The notes under the pieces: model-generated
The model's database searches: none
Seen by the model: only the letters and a program-made list of their open reading frames with translations
Told to the model about the DNA's origin: nothing
NCBI GenBank assembly: GCA_046732975.1
Contig: JBKPOG010000107.1
Location: forward strand, 1-64,000
Length of the DNA: 64,000 nt
From: JAMXLO01 sp046732975
GTDB taxonomy: Bacteria > Pseudomonadota > Alphaproteobacteria > Acetobacterales > Acetobacteraceae
Direction: 5' to 3'
Position numbers and translations under genes: made by a program
Shown: one piece after another, positions 25,235 through 34,899 of the stretch
How the letters are laid out: each line of letters starts with the position of its first letter
Position numbering within the stretch: the first letter of the stretch is position 1

Positions 25235-27316
25235 ATGCAACGAAACGTTCGTCACTCGGTCTGCCCACACGACTGTCCCTCGACCTGCGCGCTGGAAATC
25301 GATGTCCTGGATGGCCGGCGCATCGGCACGGTGCGCGGAGCGGAGGGTAACAGTTACACGTCGGGTGTGATCTGCGCCAAGGTCGCGCGCTATGCCGAAA
25401 GAATTCATCACCTCGATAGGCTGACGCGACCGTTGCTGCGAACCGGCCCCAAAGGGTCTGGACAGTTCCGGCCGATCTCATGGGAAGAGGCGCTGGATCG
25501 CGTGGCGGCGGCATTCGTCGCCGCCTCACAGAAGCATGGCGCGGAGGCCGTTTGGCCTTACTACTATGCGGGAACGATGGGGCTGCTGCAGCGCGACGGC
25601 ATCAACCGGTTGCGCCATGTCATGCGCTATTCCCGGCAGGCGAAGACGATCTGCACCTCGATTTGTGAAGCAGGATGGATGGCAGGCGTCGGCCGCTGCA
25701 CTGGCCCTGATCCACGCGAAATGGCGCAGTCGGACCTGATCGTCATGTGGGGCGGGAATCCCGTGGCGACGCAGGTCAACGCAATGACGCACATCACGCG
25801 GGCCCGGAAGGAGCGTGGTGCAAAGCTCGTGGTAATCGATCCCTATCGCACTGGCACGGCGGCAGTCGCCGACATGCATCTGGCACTGCGACCTGGCACT
25901 GATGCGGCGCTGGCCTGCGCAGTGATGCATGTGGCGTTCCGCGACGGCTACGCCGATCGCGAGTATATGGCGCGCTTTTCCGATTTTCCCGCCGGGTTGG
26001 AGGCGCATCTTGCGGCCCGTTCGCCGGCATGGGCAGCGCGGATCACCGGCGTTGATGTAAGTGAGATTGAAGATTTTGCCCGGCTATACTGCACGACCCG
26101 GCGCGCCTATATCCGCCTGGGCTATGGCTTTGCCCGCTCGCGTAACGGGGCGGAGTCGATGCACGCTGTAACCTGCTTGCCGACGGTTACCGGCAAGTGG
26201 CCGTACGAGGGAGCCGGTGCCTTATGGAGCTACCGCAGTATCTATAACTGGGACAGGACCTTGATCGAGGGGCTGGACGCGATTGATCCGGCGACTCGAG
26301 TCCTGGATATGAGTCGGCTTGCAAGCATTCTCACCGGCGATCGCGATGCACTCGGCGACGGACCTCCAGTGCATGCGATGCTGATTCAGAACAGTAATCC
26401 GGCGACGGTTGCGCCGGATACCAACCGGGTGCGTCGAGGTTTGCTGCGGGAGGACCTGTTCGTCGCGGTGCACGAGCAGTTCATGACCGAGACGGCGCAG
26501 CTTGCCGACGTTATTCTGCCAGCGACGATGTTCATGGAACACGATGACCTGTACCAGGCGGGTGGCCACAGCCATATCCAGATCGGCGCAAAGCTGATCG
26601 AACCTCCTGGCGAAAGCCGGTCGAACCACATGGTGCTGCAAGGATTGGCAGCGCGGCTGGGGGCGCAGCATCGCGGTTTCGAGATGAGCGCGATGGAGAT
26701 CATCGACTGGACCTTGCGCGCCTCTGGTTGGCCGGACGCGAAGACCGTGCTGGAACAGCATTGGATCGATGTCGCGCCGCCAATAGCCGAGGCGCACTTC
26801 CACAACGGCTTTCCACAGGCGGACAAGCGCTTCCATTTCGCACCCGACTGGCGCGCGATCGGTCCTGGCTGGGCGCGCATGCCGACCTTGCCGGACTACA
26901 TGCCGACAACCGACGAAGCGACAGCCGAGCGGCCGTTCCGCATGGTCACTGCGCCCGCACGGCAGTTTCTGAATACAACGTTTACCGAAACGTCGACATC
27001 GCGCGAGCGGGAGGGGCGGCCGACCGTACTGCTGCATCCTGCCGATGCAACGCGCCTTGACATCGCAGATGGCGAGCGCGTGCGGCTCGGCAATGCGCGA
27101 GGCGAAGTGGTGCTGCATGCACGCTTGTTCGATGGCCTGCAGCCCGGCGTCCTGGTGGCAGAGAGCGTGTGGCCGAACGCGGCCTTCGAAGGGGGCATCG
27201 GCATCAATGCGCTGACGAGCGATGATCCGGCGCCGCCCATGGGTGGGGCGGTGTTCCACGATACTGCGGTGTGGCTGCGCTCCGTCGCTGCCGAGATGCC
27301 GGTTGCGGCTGACTGA
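25235..27316 (+). CDS. Molybdopterin-dependent oxidoreductase
   Basis: A 693-residue member of the DMSO-reductase superfamily. The N-terminal [4Fe-4S] cluster cysteines are Cys10, Cys14, Cys18 and Cys47 (CPHDCPSTC, then VICAK). Molybdopterin-binding blocks follow (WGGNPVATQVNAMTH, VVIDPYRTGTA, LRPGTDAALACA), then VILPATMFMEHDDLYQ and a C-terminal molydopterin dinucleotide-binding domain (VLLHPADATRLDIADGERV). There is no Tat signal, so it is probably cytoplasmic. The start at 25235 puts the cluster motif at the usual distance; the open frame begins earlier inside the divergent binding-protein gene. The substrate is unknown. The ketopantoate-reductase-like gene follows by 12 bases. Confidence 0.87.
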   Translation: MQRNVRHSVCPHDCPSTCALEIDVLDGRRIGTVRGAEGNSYTSGVICAKVARYAERIHHLDRLTRPLLRTGPKGSGQFRPISWEEALDRVAAAFVAASQKHGAEAVWPYYYAGTMGLLQRDGINRLRHVMRYSRQAKTICTSICEAGWMAGVGRCTGPDPREMAQSDLIVMWGGNPVATQVNAMTHITRARKERGAKLVVIDPYRTGTAAVADMHLALRPGTDAALACAVMHVAFRDGYADREYMARFSDFPAGLEAHLAARSPAWAARITGVDVSEIEDFARLYCTTRRAYIRLGYGFARSRNGAESMHAVTCLPTVTGKWPYEGAGALWSYRSIYNWDRTLIEGLDAIDPATRVLDMSRLASILTGDRDALGDGPPVHAMLIQNSNPATVAPDTNRVRRGLLREDLFVAVHEQFMTETAQLADVILPATMFMEHDDLYQAGGHSHIQIGAKLIEPPGESRSNHMVLQGLAARLGAQHRGFEMSAMEIIDWTLRASGWPDAKTVLEQHWIDVAPPIAEAHFHNGFPQADKRFHFAPDWRAIGPGWARMPTLPDYMPTTDEATAERPFRMVTAPARQFLNTTFTETSTSREREGRPTVLLHPADATRLDIADGERVRLGNARGEVVLHARLFDGLQPGVLVAESVWPNAAFEGGIGINALTSDDPAPPMGGAVFHDTAVWLRSVAAEMPVAAD

Positions 27317-27328
27317 GGAACAACGGCA

Positions 27329-28390
27329 ATGAACAAACGCATCGCCTTCGTCGGCGCTGGCGCGATCGGCGGCTATATTGGCGGCAACCTCACCGCGCTT
27401 GGGCACGACGTGACGCTGATCGACGCCTGGCCGGCGCATGTGGAAAGAATGCGCGCCTCGGGCCTGCGGCTATACGGCATGACAGAGCCGGAGAACCGTA
27501 CGGTGCGGGTCAACGCGATGCACATCACGGATGTGCAGGCGCTGGCGAAGCAACGGCCGATCGACATCGCCTTCATTGCGGTAAAATCGTACGACACGGT
27601 CTGGGCGACGCGGCTGATCCGGCAATACCTGGCACCCGGCGGTTTCGTGGTGTCGTCCCAGAACTGCATCAACGAAGAGCGGATCGCAGGCGTGGTCGGC
27701 TGGGGCCGCACGGTGGGCTGCGTGGTTGGCGGAGGGGTAGGTGTGGAGTTGTTCGAGCCGGGCCAGGTGCGTCGCACCATGACAAAGAACCCGAACGTCG
27801 TGTCGTTCCACGTGGGTGAGCCGCACGGGCGGATCACGCGGCGTGCCGAGGAATTGGCGACGATGCTCAACGATATCGATACCGCGCATGCGACGGACAA
27901 TCTATGGGGTGAGCGCTGGACCAAGCTGTGCGTCAACGGCATGCGCAATGGGGTCTCTGCGGCGACCGGATTGGGTGGCAATGGGCGCGACAGTCACGAT
28001 GCGATACGGCGCGTCTGCATCCGGCTGGGTGGTGAGGCGGTGCGGGTGGGCCAGGCACTTGGCTTCACTCTCGGCAAAGTGGGCGCGCTCGATCCAGAGA
28101 AGCTGGCGCTCGCCGCGGAGGATGATCGTCGCGCGCTGGACGAGATCGAGGGATTGATGCTGGCGGGTACCAGCGCCGCGGCGCGCAGCGATCTGCAACG
28201 GCCTTCGATGGCGCAGGACATGGCAAAGGGGCGGCGCACCGAGATCGAGTTCATGAACGGGTTCATCGCCGAGAAGGGCGCAGAAGTCGGCGTGCCGGCG
28301 CCGACCCACGCAATGCTGACCGAGGTGGTGAAGCGCGTGGAACGTGGCGAGATCGCTGCCGACCCGGCGAATGTGCTGGCGAACCGCTAG
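27329..28390 (+). CDS. 2-dehydropantoate 2-reductase family protein
   Basis: A 353-residue PanE/ApbA-type oxidoreductase. The NADP-binding motif GAGAIGGYIGGNL spans residues 9-21. The family lysine region FIAVKSYDT (about 85-93) and the C-terminal domain (KLCVNGMRNGVSAATG) are present. It is longer than standard PanE (about 300) and lies in a catabolic cluster, so it may reduce a keto acid other than ketopantoate. It forms a pair with the molybdopterin oxidoreductase upstream and converges on the hydratase gene. Confidence 0.85.
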   Translation: MNKRIAFVGAGAIGGYIGGNLTALGHDVTLIDAWPAHVERMRASGLRLYGMTEPENRTVRVNAMHITDVQALAKQRPIDIAFIAVKSYDTVWATRLIRQYLAPGGFVVSSQNCINEERIAGVVGWGRTVGCVVGGGVGVELFEPGQVRRTMTKNPNVVSFHVGEPHGRITRRAEELATMLNDIDTAHATDNLWGERWTKLCVNGMRNGVSAATGLGGNGRDSHDAIRRVCIRLGGEAVRVGQALGFTLGKVGALDPEKLALAAEDDRRALDEIEGLMLAGTSAAARSDLQRPSMAQDMAKGRRTEIEFMNGFIAEKGAEVGVPAPTHAMLTEVVKRVERGEIAADPANVLANR

Positions 28391-28412
28391 CGGATGGTAC
28401 TTGTCCGCTCGG

Positions 28413-29165
28413 TCACTGCGTGAACGTTACCTCTGCAGCACCCAGCCCCTCGAACTGCACGCCGCAAACGTCACCTGGCTTGAAGTAGCGCAAGCCGGTG
28501 TACGAGCCGCAGGTAACGAACTGGCCGGCGCTCACGCCGCCTTTGTCCCGCAGCATGTTGACCAGCACCACTGCAATCCCAAGTGGATCGCCGGTCGCGT
28601 GGCCACCGACCTGCTCCAGCACCGGCGCGCCGTTGACGGTTAGCGTCACCTTGAGTTTGCCCAGTTCCAGACCGCGCCAGTCGGTGGCAGGTGAGGCATG
28701 GACGAAGGCGCCATTGCTGATGCTGTCGGCCAGCTTTTCAAGGTTCGTGGCGTCTGGGTTTCGATAGCGACTGGTCACCAACTCGATCGCCGCGCAAGCC
28801 TCCACGCCCGCCGCGACCTCGTCACGCGAATACGCGGCGGCGCGCGGTGGAAAGTCGCGACGAAAGATGAATGCGACCTCGCCTTCGACTCCGCATTGCG
28901 GCACCAATGCAGCGGGGACGCGTGCCGGCGATGGTTGGATTGTATCGCCGTAGATCACGCCGCGTGTCGGCTCGCCGCTGGCAGGCGCCATCGCCTTGAA
29001 CGCGCCCATTGGCTTGCCCATTGCCGCGGTGACCGCGTCCTGAACAGCGTGCGCATCGGCGACACTCGCGGGGGTTGCATCCGGCGGCAGGCCGTGCGGC
29101 AGCTTCCCGGTCCGACGCGCCTCGACTAGCAGGTTGGCCGCGCGATTGATCTGTCGGGTGTCCAT
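28413..29165 (-). CDS. 2-keto-4-pentenoate hydratase (MhpD/TesE-like)
   Basis: A 250-residue protein of the fumarylacetoacetate hydrolase superfamily, hydratase branch. Recognisable blocks are LPDATPASVADAHAVQ-type N-terminus, VEGEVAFIFRRDFPPR with the acidic metal ligands, and VTLTVNGAPVLEQVGGHATGDP. Such enzymes add water to 2-hydroxypenta-2,4-dienoate in meta-cleavage pathways of aromatic degradation. The ATG at 29165 is preferred to an earlier one at 29234 because the extra residues are atypical. It fits with the Rieske oxygenase cluster nearby but the rest of a meta pathway is not present. Confidence 0.85.
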   Translation of the reverse strand: MDTRQINRAANLLVEARRTGKLPHGLPPDATPASVADAHAVQDAVTAAMGKPMGAFKAMAPASGEPTRGVIYGDTIQPSPARVPAALVPQCGVEGEVAFIFRRDFPPRAAAYSRDEVAAGVEACAAIELVTSRYRNPDATNLEKLADSISNGAFVHASPATDWRGLELGKLKVTLTVNGAPVLEQVGGHATGDPLGIAVVLVNMLRDKGGVSAGQFVTCGSYTGLRYFKPGDVCGVQFEGLGAAEVTFTQ

Positions 29166-29293
29166 CTGCCTTCTCTCCATTGGGTCTCGGAGCGTGGCAC
29201 TCCGCCAGGCATTGGCAAAGCCTTGGCAGTCCACGGTTCGGGTGCAAGAATGGTATCGTCTGGGACAATGCGGACGGAGGGGAACGGCCGGAG

Positions 29294-32200
29294 ATGATCG
29301 GCCTGGTGCGGCTATCTTTGCGTCGGCCCTATACCTCGGCCATCGCTGCGCTGCTGATCTTTTTGATGGGTGCTCTGTCGATCACCCGGATGATCGTCGA
29401 CATTTTCCCGGTGATCGATATCCCGGTGGTGCTGGTGGTATGGAACTATAACGGCCTCACCACCGAGGACATGGAACGGCGAGTCGTGTTCATCTCGGAA
29501 CGCGCCTACTCGACCACAGTCAACGGCATTTCGCGGATTGAATCGAAATCTATTCCCAGCATCGGGCTGCTGCGTGTCTATTTCCAGCCTGGCACCGACA
29601 TCGGCGGCGCGATCGCACAGATCACCTCGGTGAACAATACGATCCTGCGGATTGCGCCGCCCGGCATGCAGCCGCCTGCGGTGATCCAGTTCAACGCCTC
29701 GAACGTGCCTGTCGTGCAGGCGACGCTGTCCAGCAAAACGCTGACCGAGCAACAGATCTACGACTACAGTCTGAACTTCATTCGCGTGAAGCTGTTCACC
29801 ATCCCCGGTCTGTCCACGCCGGGTCCGTTCGGCGGCAAGTCGCGACAGATTAACGTCGATATCGATCCGGCGCGGCTGCAGGCGAAGGGATTTTCGCCGA
29901 CCGATGTGGTGGCGGCGTTACAGGCTTCCAACGTCATCGTGCCCGCAGGTACGGCGCGCATCGGCGAACGTGAATACAATGTGCAGCTCAATTCCAGCCC
30001 GAGCGCGGTCGACCGGTTCAATGCCCTGCCAATCGGTGTCTACAACGGCGCACCCGTCACACTCGGCGACGTGGCGCACGTCAGCGATAGCTATGCTACG
30101 CAAACCAATATCGTGCATGTCAACGGCAAACGCGCGGTTTACCTTGCCATTCTGAAGCATGCGGATGCGTCCACGCTTGCCGTGGTCGATTCGACGCGTG
30201 CGGCGCTGCCAGAGATACAGGCGGCGGCCCCGAGTGGGTTGGAGCTGAAACTCGATTTCGATCAGTCGGTGTTTGTACGCGGCGCAGTGCAGAACGTGAT
30301 CCGTGAGGCGATTATCTCGTCGATCCTGGTCTCCGCACTGATACTGGTGTTCCTGGGCAGCTGGCGCAACACGGTCATCGTGTCCGCCTCGATCCCGCTG
30401 TCGATCTTCGCCGGCATAGTCTGCCTGTTTCTGAGTGGCCAGACCGTCAACCTGATGACCCTGGGCGGCCTGGCACTGGCGATCGGGCTCCTGGTCGACA
30501 ACGCTACCGTCACCATAGAGAACATCCACCGCAACCAAACACTCGGCAAGCCGCTCACCATCGCGATTCTTGACGGCAGCAGCGAGGTGATCCAGCCGCT
30601 GACCGTCGCCACGCTAGCGATCTGCATCGTGTTCTTCCCGGTCGTGCTGTTGTTCGGTGTGGCGCGCTATCTGTTCATTCCGCTCGCCGCGACCGTGGTG
30701 TTCTGCATGCTGGCGTCCTACGTGCTGTCATTCACCGTGGTGCCTTCGTTCGCGCGCTTCCTGCTGGCTTCGCAGGCGGAACACCATGGCCCGCCACGCG
30801 GTTTCTCCGCCGCGTTCGACCGCGGCTTCAACCGCTTCCGCGATGCCTATGGCAGACTGCTGGAAGGTGCGCTGCATCGGCGCGTGTTCGTGCTGACGTG
30901 TGCGGGTGTGCTGCTACTTGTATCAGTTGGACTAGGCGCGGTGATCGGCCTGGATTTCTTTCCCAGCGCCGATGTCGGGCTGATCAAGTTGCACTTCCGC
31001 GCGCCAGCCGGGACACGAATCGAGCGCACCGAGGAACTGGTGCTGCAGGTCGAGGACCGAATCCGGCAGATCATCCCGGCCAATGAACTTGAGACCGTCA
31101 ACGACACGGTCGGGGCGCTGTCATCGTTCAACATGGCCTTTGTCCCGACCGACAATGTCGGTGACATGGACGCCGAGATCCTGATCTCGCTAAAACCCGA
31201 GCATCATCCCTCGATCGATTACATCCGCGCCATCCGCAGCAAACTGCCAGATGAATTCCCCGGTAGCATCTTTTATTTCCAAACCGCGGATATCGTCAGC
31301 CAGGTGCTGAATTTCGGCCTGTCCGCACCGATTGACGTGCAGGTGCAGGACGTGAACTTCGACCGTGCATCGGAACTTGCCCGCAGACTTCTGGCGCGCA
31401 TGCAGCGGATACCGGGCGTGGCCGATCCGCACATGGTCCAGGTACTGAACTACCCGTCATTACAAGTGGATGTGGACCGTCTGCGCGCCGCGAAACTGAA
31501 CGTGTCGCAGCGTGACGTGGCCAACAACGTGCTTACCACGCTTTCCTCCAGTTCGCTGGTAGCGCCGAACTTCTTCCTCAACCCGCAGAACAATGTGAAC
31601 TACTTCGTCGCGGTGCAGACGCCAATTGAGCGAATCAACTCGGTCGGTGACTTGCTTGATACTGTGGTCAACCGTCCAACCGCTGACGGCCTCGCCGGGC
31701 CTGCGGCGCAACCGGGTGCGCCGGTGATCCGGCTCGGCGAAATCGCAACGGTGTCACCGCGATCGACGCTGGAATCGGTCAGCCACTACACAGTGCAGCG
31801 TGAGCTCGATATCGCTGCCAACGTCGATGGCCGGGACCTCGGCTCGACCGCCGCAGACATCCAGAGTGCAATCAACGATATCAGCAAGGGTCTGCCGATC
31901 ACCACCAAGATCCTGATCCTTGGCCAGAACGAGGTGATGCAGAGCTCCTTCAGGAGTCTCGCCCTGGGCATGGTGCTCGCTGTGCTCTTGGTCTATGCGC
32001 TGCTGGTGGTGCTGTTCCAGTCCTGGGTGGATCCGCTCATCATCATGATGGCAGTGCCAGGTGCGCTGGTGGGCATCCTATGGATGCTGGCCCTGTCGAA
32101 CACCACCATCAATGTCGAATCACTGATGGGCGCCATCATGTCGATCGGCATTTCAGTGTCGAACTCGATTCTGGTCGTCAGCTTTGCCAACGATCTGCGT

Positions 32201-32521
32201 GCACGCGAAGAAGTCGGCCCGGTGCGGGCCGTGATTGAGGCCGGCCGCATCCGCCTGCGTCCGGTACTGATGACCGCACTCGCGATGATCATCGGCATGG
32301 TGCCGATGGCGCTCGGCCTCGGCGAAGCGGGTGAGCAGAATGCGCCGCTCGGCCGCGCAGTGATCGGCGGTCTGATCGTGGCGACGATATCGACGCTATT
32401 CATCGTCCCGATCTTCTACACATTGCTGCGGCGCAGGCCACCATCTCTACACAGCCTCGATACGCGCTTCGCGGCTGAGGCGGCGGGTGCGTCCGGTTCG
32501 GGGGAAGCTCACCATGGCTAA
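29294..32521 (+). CDS. RND-family efflux transporter permease
   Basis: A 1075-residue inner-membrane proton antiporter of the RND superfamily (AcrB/MexB-like). It has an N-terminal helix (YTSAIAALLIFLMGALSI), a periplasmic domain, helices 2-6, a second large periplasmic domain, and helices 8-12. The TM4 proton-relay motif reads GLLVDNATVTIENIHRN, where AcrB has two Asp (DD); here only the first is kept and the second is Asn. The TM10 Lys of AcrB is also replaced (GISVSNSILVV). Sequence therefore suggests an unusual RND subgroup. The start at 29294 is the ATG before GLVRLSLRRPY; an open frame continues upstream. It overlaps the adaptor gene by 8 bases. No outer-membrane channel gene is nearby. 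Confidence 0.92.
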   Translation: MIGLVRLSLRRPYTSAIAALLIFLMGALSITRMIVDIFPVIDIPVVLVVWNYNGLTTEDMERRVVFISERAYSTTVNGISRIESKSIPSIGLLRVYFQPGTDIGGAIAQITSVNNTILRIAPPGMQPPAVIQFNASNVPVVQATLSSKTLTEQQIYDYSLNFIRVKLFTIPGLSTPGPFGGKSRQINVDIDPARLQAKGFSPTDVVAALQASNVIVPAGTARIGEREYNVQLNSSPSAVDRFNALPIGVYNGAPVTLGDVAHVSDSYATQTNIVHVNGKRAVYLAILKHADASTLAVVDSTRAALPEIQAAAPSGLELKLDFDQSVFVRGAVQNVIREAIISSILVSALILVFLGSWRNTVIVSASIPLSIFAGIVCLFLSGQTVNLMTLGGLALAIGLLVDNATVTIENIHRNQTLGKPLTIAILDGSSEVIQPLTVATLAICIVFFPVVLLFGVARYLFIPLAATVVFCMLASYVLSFTVVPSFARFLLASQAEHHGPPRGFSAAFDRGFNRFRDAYGRLLEGALHRRVFVLTCAGVLLLVSVGLGAVIGLDFFPSADVGLIKLHFRAPAGTRIERTEELVLQVEDRIRQIIPANELETVNDTVGALSSFNMAFVPTDNVGDMDAEILISLKPEHHPSIDYIRAIRSKLPDEFPGSIFYFQTADIVSQVLNFGLSAPIDVQVQDVNFDRASELARRLLARMQRIPGVADPHMVQVLNYPSLQVDVDRLRAAKLNVSQRDVANNVLTTLSSSSLVAPNFFLNPQNNVNYFVAVQTPIERINSVGDLLDTVVNRPTADGLAGPAAQPGAPVIRLGEIATVSPRSTLESVSHYTVQRELDIAANVDGRDLGSTAADIQSAINDISKGLPITTKILILGQNEVMQSSFRSLALGMVLAVLLVYALLVVLFQSWVDPLIIMMAVPGALVGILWMLALSNTTINVESLMGAIMSIGISVSNSILVVSFANDLRAREEVGPVRAVIEAGRIRLRPVLMTALAMIIGMVPMALGLGEAGEQNAPLGRAVIGGLIVATISTLFIVPIFYTLLRRRPPSLHSLDTRFAAEAAGASGSGEAHHG

Positions 32522-33629
32522 AGGCCGATTTCGTTCGCTGCTGGTATATTCAATCGGGATCCTGCTGGTCTCCGGTGCAGCGCTGACCGCGGTACGGCTG
32601 TGGCATGACAAGGACGCCCAGCTTATCGCGGCGCGAGAAGCGATGGCGGCAGAACTGGCGAAGGGGCCGGCAGTGCAGGTGACAACCGTCGCGCAGGGCC
32701 CGAAGGAGCGACAGATCTCGCTGCTGGGTGATACGCGTGCGTATCAGGTGGCGACGCTGTACGGCAAGGTCGGGGGTTACTTAAAGTCGGTCACAGTGGA
32801 CCGTGGCGACCACGTGAAGGCAGGGCAGGTCTTGGCCCAGGTGGAGTCAGCAGAGACCGACCGACAATTCGATGCAGCAGTGAGCGACCTGGAGAACAAG
32901 CGCAAGAATGCCGATCGCGAGAATGAGCTGGTGAAGCGCGGCTGGACCTCGGTGCAATCGGCGGATCAGGCGAACACCTCATTTCGCATGGCGCAGGCGA
33001 ACATGGAACAGCTTGCGGTCATGAAGTCGTATGAGGTGCTGCGCGCGCCATTCGACGGCACGGTTACGGCGCGTTTCGTCGATGTTGGGGCGCTGGTGCA
33101 GAGTTCGGTGACCAACCAGACGTCCAACCAGCCGGTGATGACCATCGCGGACATGAGCCGGCTGCGCGTCGACGTTTACGTCGAGCAAAAGGATGTACCG
33201 TTTGTGCACGTCGGCGATCTCGCCGATGTCACTGATGGTTCCAATCCGGACCGCAAGGTGCAGGCGCGGATCGCCAGGTCTGCTGAGCAGCTCGACCCGC
33301 GCACGCGGACGCTGTTCGTTGAACTCGACGTTGATAACACCAATGAATTCTTGATGCCAGGCAGCTTCGCCTACGTCACACTTCATGTGCCAGTGCCGAG
33401 TTATCCTGAGGTTCCGGTCGCGGGGCTGGTGGTGCGCGGCACCAACACATTTATCGCTAATGTGAGTGCGGACAGCACGGTCAAACTCCAGCCGGTGAAG
33501 GTGGCGAACACGGACGGCCTGCGCGCCAGCCTCGCGGAAGGTGGTCGCGTAGGTGAACGTGTGGTGCTCAATCCGCCGGAGGAAGTAAGCGACGGCAGCC
33601 GAGTGCGGCCGATTGAACCCAATCGCTGA
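32514..33629 (+). CDS. RND efflux periplasmic adaptor (HlyD/MFP family)
   Basis: A 371-residue membrane-fusion protein. It has an N-terminal anchor (LLVYSIGILLVSGAALTAV), the lipoyl/barrel-sandwich halves GGYLKSVTVDRGDHVKAGQ and LRAPFDGTVTARFVDVGALV, a coiled-coil hairpin between them (about 125-180), and a C-terminal beta-barrel domain. It would link the RND permease to an outer-membrane channel. Gene order is permease first, the reverse of most RND operons. The coding sequences overlap by 8 bases, so expression is coupled. Confidence 0.9.
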   Translation: MAKGRFRSLLVYSIGILLVSGAALTAVRLWHDKDAQLIAAREAMAAELAKGPAVQVTTVAQGPKERQISLLGDTRAYQVATLYGKVGGYLKSVTVDRGDHVKAGQVLAQVESAETDRQFDAAVSDLENKRKNADRENELVKRGWTSVQSADQANTSFRMAQANMEQLAVMKSYEVLRAPFDGTVTARFVDVGALVQSSVTNQTSNQPVMTIADMSRLRVDVYVEQKDVPFVHVGDLADVTDGSNPDRKVQARIARSAEQLDPRTRTLFVELDVDNTNEFLMPGSFAYVTLHVPVPSYPEVPVAGLVVRGTNTFIANVSADSTVKLQPVKVANTDGLRASLAEGGRVGERVVLNPPEEVSDGSRVRPIEPNR

Positions 33630-33633
33630 CGAG

Positions 33634-34827
33634 ATGACGCAGATCTGGCCGGTGAAGGTCCACACCGGCGTACGCGTGAGGATGCGCGACGGTGTCGAAC
33701 TTATGTCCGCGTGACCCGGCCTGACGCACCAGGACGGTTCCCTGCGTGATGGAATATCACCCATCTCCATTGCCTGACTGTCGCGACGAGTATCCGCCGG
33801 TGGTGCCGTATCTGGCTGAACGCGGTTATGCGGTGGTGCAGTACGATGTGCGCGGGACCGGCAGTTCGTCCGGATTTCCACCGGCACTTATTCGCCTGAG
33901 GAGGGGCAAGACGGCCGACTTGGTTGGATGGATTGCCGAGCAGCCGTGGTGCAGCGGCGCGGTCGGCATAATCGGCAGTCGTACGGCGGGATTGTGCAGT
34001 GGTAGGTCGCAGTGCAGCGGCCTCCAGTGCTGAAGGCGATCGTGGTGCGCTCTGCGGTATACGGGCTTCACCAATCCCGGCGGATGCGTTCGGCCGTGGA
34101 TGTTCAAATATGCTCTGCGCCGCGTCTCGAGGTGGCGTATTTTCATGTCAAGCTATACGATGTTGCCAACGACGGTGCTGTGCGTTGATCTGCGACGCTG
34201 GGCTACTTGCGGTCCATCGCAATTCGCATGAGGTTCCGTCGCTGCTGGTTCCGGGCCACGTGTATACATTGCGCTTTGCCTTGCGGCATTCCGCGTATCG
34301 GGTCGCGGCAGGCCACCGCTTGCGCGTCGCAATTGCGAGCGCCGAGTTCCAGAATGCTTGGCCGATAGGCCAAACCGGCGGTGAACACGGTGCACTTGGC
34401 CGCAGCAACGCGTCGCACATCGTGCTTCCGGTTGCACCGGATGATGCCGACCCTTTTACGCCGATTCGTTCAACTGCGTCGCCACACTCATTGCCTGCCC
34501 CGGAGACGCTGGCACAGCCCACGTATCGCTTGGAACTCGACCTGGTGAATGACACGGTAAGTTGCGTCTTGCAGCCGCCGGACGTGGGGCGGACGAGTAG
34601 CCATTCGCACTACACGGTGTCCAATCGTGAATCGGCACATACCATGATCTCGGCATTGCCAACGCATCTCGCAGTACATCTGATGATAGGCATCCGGATC
34701 GAGGCAGCCTGTCAGAGCTCGAGCCATCCAACCGGCTACACGCATCTCTCGCAGGTGTGGATCACCTGACGGTACAGAACACTTCCGCAAGAGCTGGAAC
34801 GCGACTGTACCGCGTACACTGTCCTGA
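33634..34827 (+). pseudogene. CocE/NonD-family (S15) hydrolase, frameshifted remnant
   Basis: A start at 33634 reads VKVHTGVRVRMRDGVELM, the usual N-terminus of these hydrolases, and soon stops. Later frames give YLAERGYAVVQYDVRGTGSS, LVGWIAEQPWCSGAVGIIGS and (next frame) YGGIVQW, stop, then VQRPPVLKAIVVRSA, and TNPGGCVRPWMF. A middle part is missing. The C-terminal beta domain follows (SLLVPGHVYTLRFALRHSAY, YRVAAGHRLRVAIASAEFQN), and after a last shift GTEHFRKSWNATVPRTLS ends at 34827. Catalytic Ser is disrupted. At least four lesions and a central deletion make it non-functional. Confidence 0.8.
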
Positions 34828-34899
34828 TCTTATGCCGTTACCGGCGACGGACCCAGCTTTGTTTTGCCGGCGTCAACCTTGGCGTGGTAAGGGCAAACT

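Noticed and set aside
26222..27439. Minus-strand frame of 405 codons
   Set aside because: Shadow of the molybdopterin oxidoreductase gene; Arg/His-rich and without domain.
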